Shown: in pieces, positions 42,732 through 54,289 of the stretch | Position numbering within the stretch: position 1 is the first letter of the stretch | Layout: every line of letters begins with the position of its first letter | Assembly: GCF_030265065.1 (NCBI RefSeq) | Contig: NC_080416.1 | Span: 4,161,501-4,225,500, forward strand | Direction of reading: 5' to 3' | DNA: 64,000 nt | DNA from: Corythoichthys intestinalis | Lineage: Eukaryota; Chordata; Actinopteri; Syngnathiformes; Syngnathidae | Notes under the pieces: generated by a model | The model's database searches: none | What the model was told of the DNA's origin: nothing | Seen by the model: the letters and a program-made list of their open reading frames with translations, nothing else | Made by a program: the position numbers and the translations under genes

Positions 42732-43454
42732 CAGACATGTCCAAAGTGCGGCCCGGGGGCCAAATGCGGCCCATGGTCAAATTTCATCCGGCCCCCAGCC
42801 TCTGTCATAAGATCAATAACGTCTGGCCCGCACACAGACTTAATAAATTGTTCGGCAATACTGCTACCAACATAAGAAGTAGCTTGCACATTAAAGTCTG
42901 CTCCTCATTTACCCACTAAAAGGCAGCAGCACTCTAAGCAACGTTACCCCGTGTGACGCTTGACTTCCAATTTTCTAAAAAAGCAACAATCAACAACAAA
43001 AATAAGATGACTGCGACGGCTGACGCTTCATGGATAGGTGGAAATTGGACTATTTCTTCACTAAAATACACAACAACTGTGTCTGCCTCATTTGCAAAGA
43101 GACAGTTGCTGTTTTTAAAGAGTTCAATGTGAGGCGATATTACCAAACAAGACCCTCTGACATGTACGACAAGATTATAGGGAAGTTACGCAGCGAAAAA
43201 TTAAAGCAACTTGAAGCTAGTTTAATTTCACAGAAGCAATATCCCGAGAGTCTAACGCCACAAAGGCTAGTTGTGAGATTCTTGAAATTATTAATTAAAT
43301 AAAAAAATAAACAAAGCAAATGTGACACACAGAATGGCTTGCTAAAATTTGCTTAAATATATTGTTCTACGTAAAGGGCGTCAGCCTAGGTCGGCCCCCC
43401 ACATTTTGACCACACCAAATCTGGCCCCCTTTGCAAAAAGTTTGGACACCCCTG
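42732..43454 (+). mobile_element. hAT element with GTF2IRD2-like transposase N-terminus remnant
   Basis: CAGACATGTCCAAAGTGCGG and ...AAGTTTGGACACCCCTG are Charlie-like ends. An exact CCGTAGTT flanks it at 42724-42731 and 43455-43462. A frame from 43030 encodes WKLDYFFTKIHNNCVCLICK followed by ETVAVFKEFNVRRYYQT, the finger region shared by GTF2IRD2/SCAND3-type hAT transposases. The catalytic region is missing. Confidence 0.92.
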
Positions 43455-43597
43455 CCGTAGTTGGTGCGGTGTAATATTCTGCTTTTGACGGCAATGGAGG
43501 AAAACATAATCTCCTACCTAAAATCGCCTTCTGAAAGTTATTTTTCCCCTTAGTACTTGTCTATTATACGCTATGCATCACAATATGAACTTATGAG

Positions 43598-43958
43598 TAG
43601 GGTTGGGCATCGTTTGGAAATTGAACGAATCCGGTTCCGATTCCATGTTTCGATTCCGGTTTCAAACCATTCCCGATTCCGATTCTTTTAAGAGGCAGGG
43701 TAAAAAAAAAAAATGTCCAAAAAATTGCAGTTTATATGAAAGTCTTAACTTCTCAATGTTTTTTTTTTTTTAAAATTGAATGAACTTCTCACAGGGCGAA
43801 TTATAACTTGTATATAAATATCAGTCTTTTCGAGTAAGTTTTTACCGCTCCGTGGTAAGGGCATCGAAACAAGAAAATCGAAATTTAAGATTTTGAATGA
43901 TTCCGGGAGCATCAGAGTGTTAGAACCGGTTCCCATCGATGCTTGATGCCCAACCCTA
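43598..43958. mobile_element. hAT MITE (TAGGGTTGGGCATCG ends)
   Basis: TAGGGTTGGGCATCGTTTGG and ...GATGCCCAACCCTA are flanked by CTTATGAG (43590-43597) and CTTATCAG (43959-43966). About 360 bp, non-coding. Confidence 0.92.
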
Positions 43959-44079
43959 CTTATCAGAGACTGAAACTCATTCTTTGTAAGGAAAATAGTT
44001 TTTTAATGGTAAATGACAGCACAATCACATATAATTCATTGGTATAAAAAGCATTACAAACAATGCAGTTTTTATTACA

Positions 44080-44970
44080 TGAAGGAATCTAACTGCCAGG
44101 CTGCCGGAATCACGCCAGCTGAACCGCCGGACCCGCACTGGCGCAGATCCAACGACCCAGGCCGGTGGGAACCCCGACATCCTGGCCAAAAGGCCAAAAT
44201 CCGTGCATTCACCTTAGTCTTAACCATTTGAAATGACTTAGTGTTGAAAGGTCTCCCCGTAAACAAGTTGACAATTTATTCAGGTCGACAGTGATCAAAC
44301 AGCAAGGCAAAACAAAAACAGACTCAGGCAGGGAGGCAAGGTCACCCTATCATACGTCACCAAAAGGTTCCCGAGAAAATTGACAATGCTCATTTAAACA
44401 TTCAGTCTTTTGAAGGCTCTCGTGGGGTGGGCCGTGGGCAGGAAGAAGGGTGTGTTTGGGATTATTGTCTGTTTGTGGATTGGACAGGAGGATTCGGGAG
44501 TTATTGTTGTCAGGGCAACGAGGGTTGTGGATTTTGCCACCTCAGCATCAAAGGGGCTCTTGGAGTCTTGTCAGTCATGTTATCGGTTGGATATCGGGCG
44601 TTCTCCGGTGTTCCTTGTGTTGGGACAGGGTGTCCCGCCATTTGTTCTGGACTGTCCGGGAAAACTTATTGCGAGAGTTGGTGGTGCGGACGTCGGCTTG
44701 TCAGCGTCAATCTTGCTCAGTCATTTGCATGACGCTCACATTGGGCTACCATAATAAGAAGGCATCACGTACTATATCTTTTATGCCCTGTATTCTGCTT
44801 GTTTTCCTTAAACTATGGTATAAGTGCTATTTATTTTATATCGGGTGTGAGTAATACAAACAGTCAAACAGTAAATACGAGAAATGATACTATTCCCTGA
44901 TTGATTATATTAGGTGTGTTAGAATAATGCAGTTAGACGGTGCCTACGAGAAAAGGGTTAGGGTCCTTCA
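44080..44970 (-). mobile_element. Solo LTR of an endogenous retrovirus-like element
   Basis: An 891-bp element begins TGAAGGAATCTAAC and ends GGGTCCTTCA, flanked by TACA (44076-44079, 44971-44974). The uninterrupted target sequence is seen in gene 4 near 60911. On the minus strand it carries AATAAA at 44280-44275. A 4-bp target duplication fits a gamma-type retrovirus. No internal genes are present. The insertion is younger than the lectin gene duplication. Confidence 0.8.
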
Positions 44971-45190
44971 TACATTAACAGTCTGATTGCTAAATGTTCA
45001 ATCTTCACAGTATCATACAAAACAAAATCATGATAAAAATAACATTGGAAGCACAAGATACAAAGGCTATAAGAAAGAATCACATTCGCTCATTCTAGTT
45101 CACTTTGAACAATGATGTAATTAAGATGTAAAAGAGTTAAGCACACATTTTCATTACATGAAACTAAAATATTTCTTATGTGAATGATAA

Positions 45191-45722
45191 CTAGTAAGTA
45201 TTAGTATTGTTAGTGTTTGCATTAGGGTCAGTCACAACTCCCCAGTGTGCCCCAATGGTGAAGATGCCGCCACTCTGACGACCACTGATGAAGCGAAGTT
45301 CAGCCTTTTTGCTGTGGGGGTACATGTTGAATGAGTTCCCACGAGGTTGGCCAGCATACAGGGAACGACCCATGTTGGTAGTAAATATCAGAGAATCTAT
45401 CCTGTAGCTGTATTTTCCAGAAAGCTGCACAATTGCCTCATTTTCATACAATAACATCTCTTGAACTGGGCCTGTTGTGTAGCCTGCAATGTGACTCCAG
45501 GAGTAGCCGTTGCGAAGCTGGATGCTAAAGAAAAATAAAACAGCTTGATAAGTAAGAATACAAGTACTAAATTCATCAACATGTTTAAAGAACAAATTAT
45601 CATATGTTATGTCAAAAATACGTAAAAAATAGTGATGCACGATAGAGATGTCCCGATCGATCGGATCCGATCACGTCATTTTCAAAGTATCAGATTTGGC
45701 AAAAAAATATCGGACATGCCTT

Positions 45723-45767
<45 letters not shown>

Positions 45768-48700
45768 TTCATCCATTCATTCATTCATTTTCCATGCCGC
45801 TTTTTCCTCACGAGGGTCGCGGAGGTGCTGGAGCCTATCCCAGCCAACTATGGGCAGTAGGCAGGGGACACCCTGAACTGGTTGCCAGCCAATCGCAGGG
45901 CACAAGGAGACGAACAACCATTCACGCACACACTCATACCAACGGACAATTTAGAGTGTTCAATCAGCCTAACATGCATGTTTTTGGGACGTGGGAGGAA
46001 ACCGGAGTTCCCGGAGGAAACCCACGCAGGCACGGGGAGAACATGCAAACTCCACACAGGAAGGCCGAAGCCCGGGATTGAACCCTTGATCTCAGAACTG
46101 TGAGGCGGACGTGCTAACCACTCAGCCACCGTGCCATATATATATATATATATATATATTTTAATTAGATCGTTTTCTAATTGTATTTAACGTTACAGAC
46201 ATAATATGTTACACTCATCCAGAGTCTTTAGTTTTGGCTAAAGGTAAGGTTATCAAATTTATCCCGATAACGACGGTAATTAATTTTTCAAAAAATGTAA
46301 CACGTTAAAATTAGGGCTGTCAAAATTATCGCGTTAACACGCGGTAATTAATATTTTTTTATTAATCACGTTAAAATATTTGACGCAATTAATGCACAGT
46401 ATTCTGCCTTTTGGTAAGTTTTACAGCAAGGCTTTTTGCGCTGTCCAACAGCGAACTCTTGTGGTCGCTTTGCGTCATGGTTTATTATTTTCTTTTCTTT
46501 CTTCATTATGGCTGCACGACGTCTCGGGCTGATAATGTTGTGCTTATATGATCCTTGGACAAGATTTGTCCCTAAGTATGGTTGTTGTAAAGAATGTACA
46601 TATTATGTTAGTAAGCGAAATGTTATATTTTTTGTATGAGATGCTTTTTGTTTATGTTTAGTGAACCTGTATAGCGTGCTAAGCTAACGTTGTTGCTAAT
46701 GCAATGCTTGTGTACTTTTATTTTGTTGTTTTACGACGGTCTAAAGAGGACAATGGTTTGAGGCCATTTTATTAATAAATCAGATGAAAAAGGAAGAAGT
46801 CTAATTATTAAGGCGTCGTTCACTAGCTGTCTAGCTTTGGAAAAAGTAGACGCTTCGGAGTGAGGACAGCATAGACAGATTTAAATGACAGTAGAGTGAA
46901 ATGCCCACTACAGTCCTTATGTACCGTATGTTGAATGTATATATCCATCTTGTGTCTTATCTTTCCATTCCAACAATTTATTTTACAGAATATATATATA
47001 ATTTACAGAAAAATATGGCATATTTTATAGATGGTTTGAATTGCGATTAATTACGATTAATTAATTTTTAAGCTGTAATTAACTCGATTAAAAATTTTAA
47101 TCATTTTACAGCCCTAGTTAAAATATTTAACGCAATTAACGCATGCGCTGCACGACCCACTCACGCATTGTCGCGCTCAACCTGTATTGGCGCTGTTTTA
47201 TCTATATAGAGAGATAAAAGGCAGCGTAAAATGAGTAGAGTGAATTTTGGCAGCCTTTGGAGCCTTTTTTTAATTGGCTAAAGCCTTACAATCCCTCTCC
47301 CTACGATTAGAAATATCATGGGAAGCAATGTGGGGAAGCAAGGTAGCAATTGATGTTTTTCTTAGCACCTTATGTCATTGGAACTTCTGCGGTACATGTT
47401 TCGCAGATGGCGAGAGCGTCGTTTTTTTTAGTAACAGCCGCCATAATATTCAACTACTTCTTGTCGTGTAACTCCGCCTCCTCAACCCCTCCTGCCTCAG
47501 GGGCTTCAGAGAGGGGAGGGGTTGAGGAGGCGGCGTGCTGAATTCTTCGGTTGCGCACATTTGGAGGCTAAATCAAGTATATAATTATCGGATTGCATTA
47601 TCGGTTGAATTTTTTTTTATTATCTGGATTATCTGTGTGACGTCATAATTGCCATTATAGGCCGATAATTATCGGTGACGAATATTATTGTGTATCTTTA
47701 GTAAAAAAATAACTAATTTCCCCCCTCAATTATTCTGTTGAATATAAATCGGTACTTTACCCTGTTATGCGACTGTTATAAAGCGCCCACACTCGAACGC
47801 CAGTAATTCTTCCAGGACGCTGAATGACATAAGTGTGTCCGTGTGGGTTTCCTACTGGCAGAGAAAATGAGTAGTCGTCGTCTTTCCACTGGGCTGCAAA
47901 ATAAATAAATAGAAAATACACAGACAAACTCCATTATCGAAGTCCATTAGCTCAAGGCAAAAAAGGGCATCATTCGATGAGAAATGTATAGAAGAGTTTT
48001 TACTAGAGTCCGATCACGTCATTTTCAAAGTATCGGAATCGGCAAAAAAATATCGGCCATGCCTTTTTTTAATATATATGTATTTTTTTAATTAAATCGT
48101 TTTCTAATTGTATTTAACGTTACAAAGATAATATGTTACACTCATCCAGAGTCTTTAGTTTAGGCTTAATGTAGGGTTATCAAATTTATCCCGATAACGG
48201 CGGTAATTAATTAAAAAAAAAAAGTATCACGTTAAAATATTTAACGCAATTAATGCATGCGCTGCACGACCCACCCACGCGTTGTCGCGCTCAATCTGTA
48301 ATGGCGCCGTTCTACCTATATAGAGAGATAAAAGGCAGTGTAAAACGAGTAGAGGGAATTTTGGCAGCCTTTGGAGCCTTTTTTTAATTGGCTAAAGCCT
48401 TACAATCATGGGAAGCAATGTGGGGAAGCAAGGTAGCAAATGATCTTTTTCTTAACACCTTATATTATTTCCCAACGCAGAGAAGATATATCAATTGGTA
48501 GCACTGCCACTACGCACAGTCATGGTTCCACTTCCCGATCATATACATTTTGGTAATGCATTAAGAAAAAAATGAATAAAACTCGGACGAATATATACAT
48601 TCAACATACAGTACATAAGTACTGTATTTGTTTATTATGACAATAAATCCTCAAGATGGCATTTACATTATTAACATTCTTTCTGTGAGAGGGATCCACG

Positions 48701-49503
48701 GGTAAAAAGACTTGTGACTTTGTATATTGTGACTAAATATTGCCATCTAGTGTATTTGTTGAGCTTTCAGTAAATGATACTGTGGCCATCCCAAATGCAT
48801 AATGGGAAGTGGAACCATGACTATGCGTAGTGCTACCAATTGATATATCTTCTCTGCGTTGGGAAGTAACATAAGGTGTTAAGACAAAGCTCAATTGCCA
48901 CCATGTTTGGCCACATTGCTTCCTATGAGATTTCCAATCATAGGGAGAGGGATTGCAAGGCTACAGCCAATTAAAAAAAGGCTCTGGAGGCTGCCAAAAT
49001 TACCTCTACTCATTTTGCCCTGCCTTTTATCTCTCTATATAGGTAAAACGGCGTCATTACAGATTGAGCGCGACAATAAGGTAGAGGGTCGTGCAGCGTA
49101 TGCATTAATTGCGTTCAATATTTTAACTTGACACCTTTCTTTAAAAATTAATTGCCGCTGTTATCGGGATAAATTTGATAACCCTACCTTAAGCCAAAAC
49201 TCAAGACTGGACGAGTGTAAGACATTTTGTCTGAAACGTTAAATACAATTAGAAAACGGTTTAATCAAAATATATAGATATATTTAAAAAAGGCATGGCC
49301 GATATTTTTTTGCCGATTCCGATACTTTGAAAATGACGTGATCGGACCCGATCGATCCGCATCTCTAAATATAATCATACAATAATATTTCATACTAAAC
49401 ATTTAACATAGTGAATGTGGTCCAAACATATTAGATAAGGATAATGTGCAGACTTACAGCTGGCAGATCCCACCAAAAGCAAGATGCAGAGCAAGACAAA
49501 CAT
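45191..49503 (-). CDS. Gene 3: secreted jacalin-like lectin of the ZG16 family
   Basis: The coding exons are 49503-49458, 47893-47761 and 45524-45191, giving 170 aa. Splice sites are GT-AG, in phases 1 and 2. The signal peptide is MFVLLCILLLVGSAS and the mature start is about SQWKDDDYSF. The glycine loop differs from the others (VGNPHG). It is followed by RPGRITGVRVW, GIQLRNGYSW, AIVQLSGKYSYRIDSLIF, TTNMGRSLYAGQPRGNS, ELRFISGR and GAHWG in place of human GLHWD. The tail NANTNNTNTY holds an NNT glycosylation site. There are no cysteines in the mature chain. The 5' leader is complete (exon 1 53252-53211, 24-nt exon 2 53117-53094). Its own poly(A) signal is altered, and a same-strand solo LTR with AATAAA lies about 220 nt past the stop. 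Probably a secreted glycan-binding protein, by family. Confidence 0.92.
45766..46135 (-). mobile_element. V-SINE, tRNA-derived head
   Basis: Read on the minus strand, GGCACGGTGGCTGAGTGGTT holds a pol III A box and GGTTCAATCCC a B box. The central domain has GGAGTTTGCATGTTCTCCCC and GGTTTCCTCCGGG, as in zebrafish DANA. The 3' tail ends in (GAAT)n at 45766-45790. It inserted in the (TA)n of MITE family B. Confidence 0.88.
46312..47116. mobile_element. hAT MITE family A, long variant with cargo
   Basis: The TAGGGCTGTCAAAATTATCG end and ...TTTACAGCCCTA end are flanked by an exact GTTAAAAT (46304-46311, 47117-47124). It carries the same cargo as 18915-19758, including CTGCACGACGTCTCGGGCTG and GATCCTTGGACAAGATTTGT. 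Confidence 0.93.
48004..49367. mobile_element. MITE family B, complete fold-back element
   Basis: The left arm (48004-48540) and right arm (about 48790-49367) are inverted repeats over roughly 500 bp, for example GGTAGCACTGCCACTACGCA on the left and its counterpart near 48823. The loop 48541-48789 contains a family A-like piece. The right terminus reads (reverse complement) TAGAGATGCGGATCGATCGG; the left terminus is slightly shortened. It lies in the intron between the signal and middle exons of gene 3. Confidence 0.88.
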
Positions 49504-49601
49504 TCTGTGAACACATAGAACAGGGGTGCGGGAAGGGGGTACGGTCACAAATTTACTGCTTTTGTTGAGTATAGCAGAATCCAACTGTTCACCATTTTCT
49601 C

Positions 49602-51141
49602 ATACAGTCAAATGTGATCTGATCTTGTCAAAATCACACAGATGAAAATACAGTGTTTGCTTTAACTAAAACCACCTGAACATATATAGGTTTTGATATT
49701 TTAATGAGGATAGCATGCAAACCATGACAGAAAGGTGGAAAAATAAGTAATTGAACTCTCTGCCTAAGGAGACTTAAAGAGGAATTGAAACCAATTTTTA
49801 CCATTTTAAATCAGGTGTGTCCAATCACTGATGATTGGTTTAAAGCTGCCCTGCCCACTATAAAAAAACACACCTGGCAAGAAATGTCACGATGGCTTGA
49901 TGGTCATCATGGCTCGGTCAAGAGCTGAAGACCTACGATCAAGGATTGTTGATTTGTATAAAGCTGGGAAACGATACAAAACCATCTCTAAAAGTCTAGA
50001 TGTTCATCAATCGACAGTTAGAGAATTTGTCTACAAATAGAGAGAGTTTAGCACTGTTGCTTCTTGCCCAAGGAGTGGGCGTCCACCAAAGGTGACGCCA
50101 AGAGTTCAGCGCAGAATACTCAGAGAGGTAAAAAAGAACCCTAGAGTATCTGCTAAAGACTTACAGAAATCACTGGGACAGTCAAATATCTCTGTGCACA
50201 CATCAACTATATGTAAACTGGCCAAGAATGGTGTTCATGGTAGGACGCCACGGATGAAGCCACTGCTGTCCAAAAAAAACCAAAAACATTGTTGCTCGTT
50301 TAATGTTGGCAAAAAGGCACTTGGTGACTCCACTCCAAAATATTTAGTGGACTGATGAAACCAAAGTTGAATGGTTTGGAAGCTAAACACAACGTCATGT
50401 GTGGAGGAAAAATGGAACAGCTCACCAACATCAACACCTCATCACCACCGTGAAGCATGGTGGAGGGAGCGTCATGATTTGGGTCTGTTTTGCTGCCTCA
50501 GGGCCTGGACAACTTTCAATTAATAATGAAAGAATGAATTCAAAAGTTTATCAGGATGTTTTTTGTCCGAAAACCAGAGACCGTCTGTCAGACAATTGAA
50601 GCTAAAGAGAGGATGGATGCTGCATCAAGACAAAGATCCAAAACACATACGTAAATCAACTTGAGAATGTTTTCAGAAGAAGAAAATACACATTCTGGAG
50701 TGGCCAAGTCAAAATCCAGACTTGAACCTCATTGAGATGCTGTGGCATGACTTAAAGACAGCGATTCATGCCAGAAATCCCAGGAATCTCACTGAACTAC
50801 AACAGTTTTGTAGAGACGAATGGGCCAAGATTAGTCCTGATTGATGTGGCAGGTCGATCTGCTGCTACAGGAAGCATCTGGTTGAAGTTATTGCTGCCAA
50901 AGGTGGGGCCACAAAATATTAAATGTGATGGTTCACTTACTTATTTTCCACCATTCTGTCATTGTTTGCATACTATCCTCATTAAAATATGAAAACCTAT
51001 AAATGTTTGAGTGGTTTTAGTTAAAGCAGGCAGTTTTTTCATCTGTGTGATTTTGACAAAGATCAGATCACATTTGATGTTGATTTTATGCAGAAATGTG
51101 AGAAATTCCAAAAGTTTCAGATAATTTTTTTTATAGCACTG
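49602..51141 (+). mobile_element. Tc1-like transposon, transposase broken, left tip missing
   Basis: The right end (...TTATAGCACTG) is followed by TA. The outermost ~60 bp of the left end are missing. The transposase reads rightward from about 49909: MARSRAEDLRSRIVDLYKAG, a helix-turn-helix ending at a stop near 50037, then VQRRILREVKKNPRVSAKDL. The catalytic region (GGSVMIWVCFAASGPGQ, then PDLNLIEMLW-like sequence) lies in several frames. Same family as 2-85 and 27516-28099. Confidence 0.88.
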
Positions 51142-51279
51142 TATACTCTGGCCGTTAGCAGAAGTTTGATAAGAATGATTACATAATAATAATAATGATA
51201 ATAATATACTATAATAACAATTATAGTGGGTCATCTAGTTGGTCTTATTTTTTTTTTCATGTCTAAAAAAATAAACATA

Positions 51280-52840
51280 CAGTGGGGCAAATACGTATTT
51301 CGTCAACCACTAATTGTGCAAGTTCTCCCACTTGACAATAATAGAGAGGCTTGTAATTGTCAACATGGGTAAACCTCAACCATGAGAGACAGAATGTGGA
51401 AAAAAACAGAAAATCACATTGTTTGATTTTTAAAGAATTTATTTGCACATCATGGTGGAAAATAAGTATTTGGTCAATGCCAAAAGTTCATCTCAATACT
51501 TTGTTATGTACCCTTTGTTGGCAATAACAGAGGCCAATAGTTTTCTGTAACTCTTCACAAGCTTTTCACACACTGTTGCTGGTATTTTGACCCATTCCTC
51601 CATGCAGATCTTTTCTAAAGCAGTAATGTTTTGGGGCTGACTTTGGGCAACACGGACTTTCAACTCCCTCCACAGATTTTCTATAGGGTTGAAGTCTGGA
51701 GACTGGCTCGGCCACTCCAGGACCTTGAAATGCTTCTCACAAAGCCACTCCTTTGTTGCTCTGGCTGTGTTTTTGGGATCATTGTCACGCTGAAAGACCC
51801 AGCCACATCTCATCTTCAATGCCCTTGCTGATGGAAGAGGATTTTCACTCAAAATCTCTCCATACATGGCCTCATTCATTCTTTCCTTTACACAGATCAG
51901 TCGTCCTGGTCCCTTTGCAGAAAAACAGCCCCAAAGCATGATGTTTCCAGCCCCATGCTTCACAGTGGGTATGGTGTTCTTCGGATGCAATGCAGTATTC
52001 TTTCTCCTCCAAACACGAGAACCTGCGTTTCTGCCAAAAAGTTCTATTTTGGTTTCATCTGACCATAACCCATTCTCCCAGTCCTCTTCTGGATCATCCA
52101 AAAACTCTCTAGCGAGCCGCAGACGGGCCTGGACGTGTACTTTCTTCAGCAGGGGGACACGTCTGGCAGTGCAGGATTTGAGTCCCTGGCAGCTCATTGT
52201 GTTACTGATAGTAGCCTTTGTTACTGTGGTCCCAGCTCTCTGAAGGTCATTCACTAGGTCCCCCCGTGTGGTTCTGGGATTTTTTGCTCAACGTTCTTGT
52301 TATTTTGACGCCACTGGGTGAGATCTTGCATGTTGCCCCGAGATCGAGGGAGATTATCAGTGGTCTTGTATGTCTTCCATTTTCTAATAATTGCTCCCAC
52401 AGTTGATTTCTTTACACCAAGCGTTTTACCTATTTCAGATTCAGTCTTCCCAGCCTGGTGCAGGTCTACAATTTTGTCTCTGGTGTCCTTCGACAGCTCT
52501 TTGGTCTTTGCCATAGTGGAGTTTGGAGTGTGACTGACTGAGATTGTGGATAGGTGTCTTTTATACCGATAATGAGTTAAAACGGGTACTATTAATACAA
52601 GTAACGAGTGGAGTCTCATTAGACCTCGTTAGAAGAAGTTAGACCTCTTTGACAGCCAGAAATCTTGCTTGTTTGTAGGTGACCAAATACTTATTTTCCA
52701 CTCTAATTTGGAAATAAATTCCACATTATGTCTCTCATGGTTGAGGTTTACCCATGTTGACAATTACAGGCCTCTCTAATCTTTTCAAGTAGGAGAACTT
52801 GCACAATTGGTGGTTGGCTAAATACTTATTTGCCCCACTG
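51280..52840 (-). mobile_element. Tc1-like transposon, one frameshift from an open transposase
   Basis: CAGTGGGGCAAATACGTATT and ...ATTTGCCCCACTG are flanked by TA. The transposase reads leftward. An N-terminal frame from about 52514 ([20 protein letters not shown], helix-turn-helix [20 protein letters not shown]) ends at 52254, and the catalytic frame 52254-51493 continues [53 protein letters not shown]. The frames differ because an A-run near 52290 has six A where relatives at 28540 and 55220 have five. All three catalytic residues remain. This is the normally arranged relative of the fold-back copies. Confidence 0.92.
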
Positions 52841-53093
52841 TACTATCCACTTTTGCTGTGATATTCAGGGAGTTGACATCGAGTATTTTGCTAAATACAT
52901 AAAAACTTTTTCCTGCTGAAGAAGAGAAGCTAATTCTTTCATTGGACTGATTTGGCGCATAGTTTATACAGTAATCCAAGAACCCAAAAATCAATCAAAA
53001 ACAGCTAGCAATATTGGTTTGGTTGCTGTAAAAAGCCTGCTAGTAAATACTTTGATCAACATTATTAAGAACAGTCATTTAGGTTCGTCTTAC

Positions 53094-53117
53094 CTGATGC
53101 CGCTTTGATGATATTTT
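53094..53117 (-). other. 24-nt non-coding microexon, gene 3 5' UTR
   Basis: The minus strand reads CCGACAG, then AAAATATCATCAAAGCGGCA TCAG, then GTAAGAC. It is the counterpart of the gene 2 microexon at 24190-24169. Confidence 0.75.
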
Positions 53118-53210
53118 CTGTCGGAAAAAATGCAACAAGAGCTAAATCAATACCAACGCGTTTTATATTCAGGCATGATGGAAAAAAGTTCCGTTATCGG
53201 TCAACCTTAC

Positions 53211-53252
53211 CAATCAAGAGTACAGGAGTTCTAGGATTAGCCTACTAAACTG
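53211..53252 (-). other. Non-coding exon 1 of gene 3
   Basis: This ends at a GATTG|GTAAGG donor (53210-53205). The start is estimated from the TATA box. Its sequence follows gene 2 exon 1 nearly base for base (CTAGAACTCCTGTACTCTTG). Confidence 0.7.
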
Positions 53253-53280
53253 CACTACCTAAAGTCCAGTTTTCGATTCC

Positions 53281-53287
53281 ATTTATA
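53281..53287 (-). promoter_or_regulatory. TATA box, gene 3 promoter
   Basis: TATAAAT on the minus strand in the context AAGTATAAATGG, about 35 nt before the estimated start of exon 1. It matches the gene 2 site at 24363-24357. Confidence 0.75.
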
Positions 53288-53289
53288 CT

Positions 53290-53530
53290 TAAAGGCAAAA
53301 AAGGGTTTAAAGGAGGCGTGGCAAAACATGCGACAGAAACTTCCGTCAGGCTAATACACATGAAGAACCTTGCAATCACATGGCCTAAACAATTCCTTGA
53401 TGCAACTATGGGCCTTATCTAATTATTGTTATAAGATCTGGATGTCAGATGAGTATGATTACTATTTGACAGTTATGTAATGTTGCGTTTCGGTTTTTCC
53501 CTAAAATATACACCGGGGGATAAATTTTTT
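53290..53530 (-). promoter_or_regulatory. Conserved proximal upstream region, gene 3
   Basis: Ordered patches are shared with 24370-24660 of gene 2, including TGTTTTGCCACGCCTCC on the minus strand, GAAGAACC and GATGCAACTATG on the plus strand. Confidence 0.6.
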
Positions 53531-53677
53531 TCATTGTCACTGACTGCACATGCCTATCATACATTATACGGATGAGATTTGCTGTGTTATGTATTCATTT
53601 ATTTTTAGATGTTTCACGTGAGGGTTCATGCCTTGCACTGAAATGACAATATGCAGCTTTTTGGTTAACTCTTTAAC

Positions 53678-54256
53678 CATAGGTGGAGTTTGACTTTTGG
53701 GGCAGAGGGGGCACAACATGTTGATGACCCCAAAACGCAGTGACAACAATAAAATTAACCTACAAAAATATTTATAATAATAAGTTGACAATGAGCGTTT
53801 TTGTTTCCCATCAGCCTTGAGGGGAATTTGAAATCAGGCTGCTTAGGCAATACTTTTCGCCAAGATCGTTATCCATTGAATTTGGTATGCCCGCCGGTGT
53901 CATGCCAATGTAGTTACCCCAGTCAAAAAATATGTATTCCCTGGGCGGAGCCACATGGAGGTAGATTTGTGTCTTTATTATTCAATCAATTCAATTGCTT
54001 CAAATCAAAAAATATATTTTTACCCCCCCCCCTCCAAAAAATGCATGTGAAAGCTATTTTTCTTTCTTTTTTTCAAGTAAAAAAAAAAAGTTGCTTCAAT
54101 TAAAATATATATTTTGAACCAAAAAAGTTGCTTCAATCAAAGAAAAAATGTGTTTGAATGCAAAAATAAATTTGAAACTCAATAAACTAAAAAAAATGCA
54201 TGTGAAAACTATTTTTCTTTGATTAATTTTTTTTTTTTTTTAATTGTATTGTAGTC

Positions 54257-54289
<33 letters not shown>

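Larger units (their letters stand above)
42683..44079 (-). other. Conserved 3' block of gene 3, interrupted by two hAT elements
   Basis: Pieces 42683-42731, 43455-43597 and 43959-44079 line up in order with 16130 on, 56829-57037 and 60840 on. The gaps are the hAT elements listed below, and the solo LTR at 44080 follows. The AATAAA present in genes 2 and 4 reads AATGAA here. Confidence 0.7.
45643..47560. repeat. MITE family B, interrupted copy
   Basis: AGAGATGTCCCGATCGATCG and the following CACGTCATTTTCAAAGTATC mark the left arm. The arm resumes after the V-SINE (46160 on) and after the family A MITE (47117-47360). The right limit is unclear. Confidence 0.7.
45630..47700. mobile_element. Composite hAT element in gene 3 intron, three nested insertions
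   Basis: The outer ends TAGTGATGCACGATA and ...TATTATTGTGTATCTTTA are flanked by an exact GTAAAAAA at 45622-45629 and 47701-47708. Inside are MITE family B sequence (from about 45643), a V-SINE within that, and a family A MITE at 46312-47116. The original element was small and is not autonomous. Confidence 0.85.

Noticed and set aside
43030-43302. 90-codon frame resembling GTF2IRD2/SCAND3
   Set aside because: It lies between hAT ends with an exact 8-bp target duplication, so it is a transposase remnant rather than a host gene.
44410-44854. Three overlapping frames over 100 codons
   Set aside because: They lie within the solo LTR at 44080-44970, and no known domain is visible in them.
45848-46129. 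93-codon minus-strand frame
   Set aside because: It is the V-SINE read as protein.
46080-46135. tRNA gene on the minus strand
   Set aside because: A and B boxes are present, but they continue into the V-SINE body and no cloverleaf with an anticodon arm can be supported.
46436-46639. 67-codon frame
   Set aside because: It sits in the cargo of a family A MITE. The frame is not kept in the sister copy at 18915-19758.
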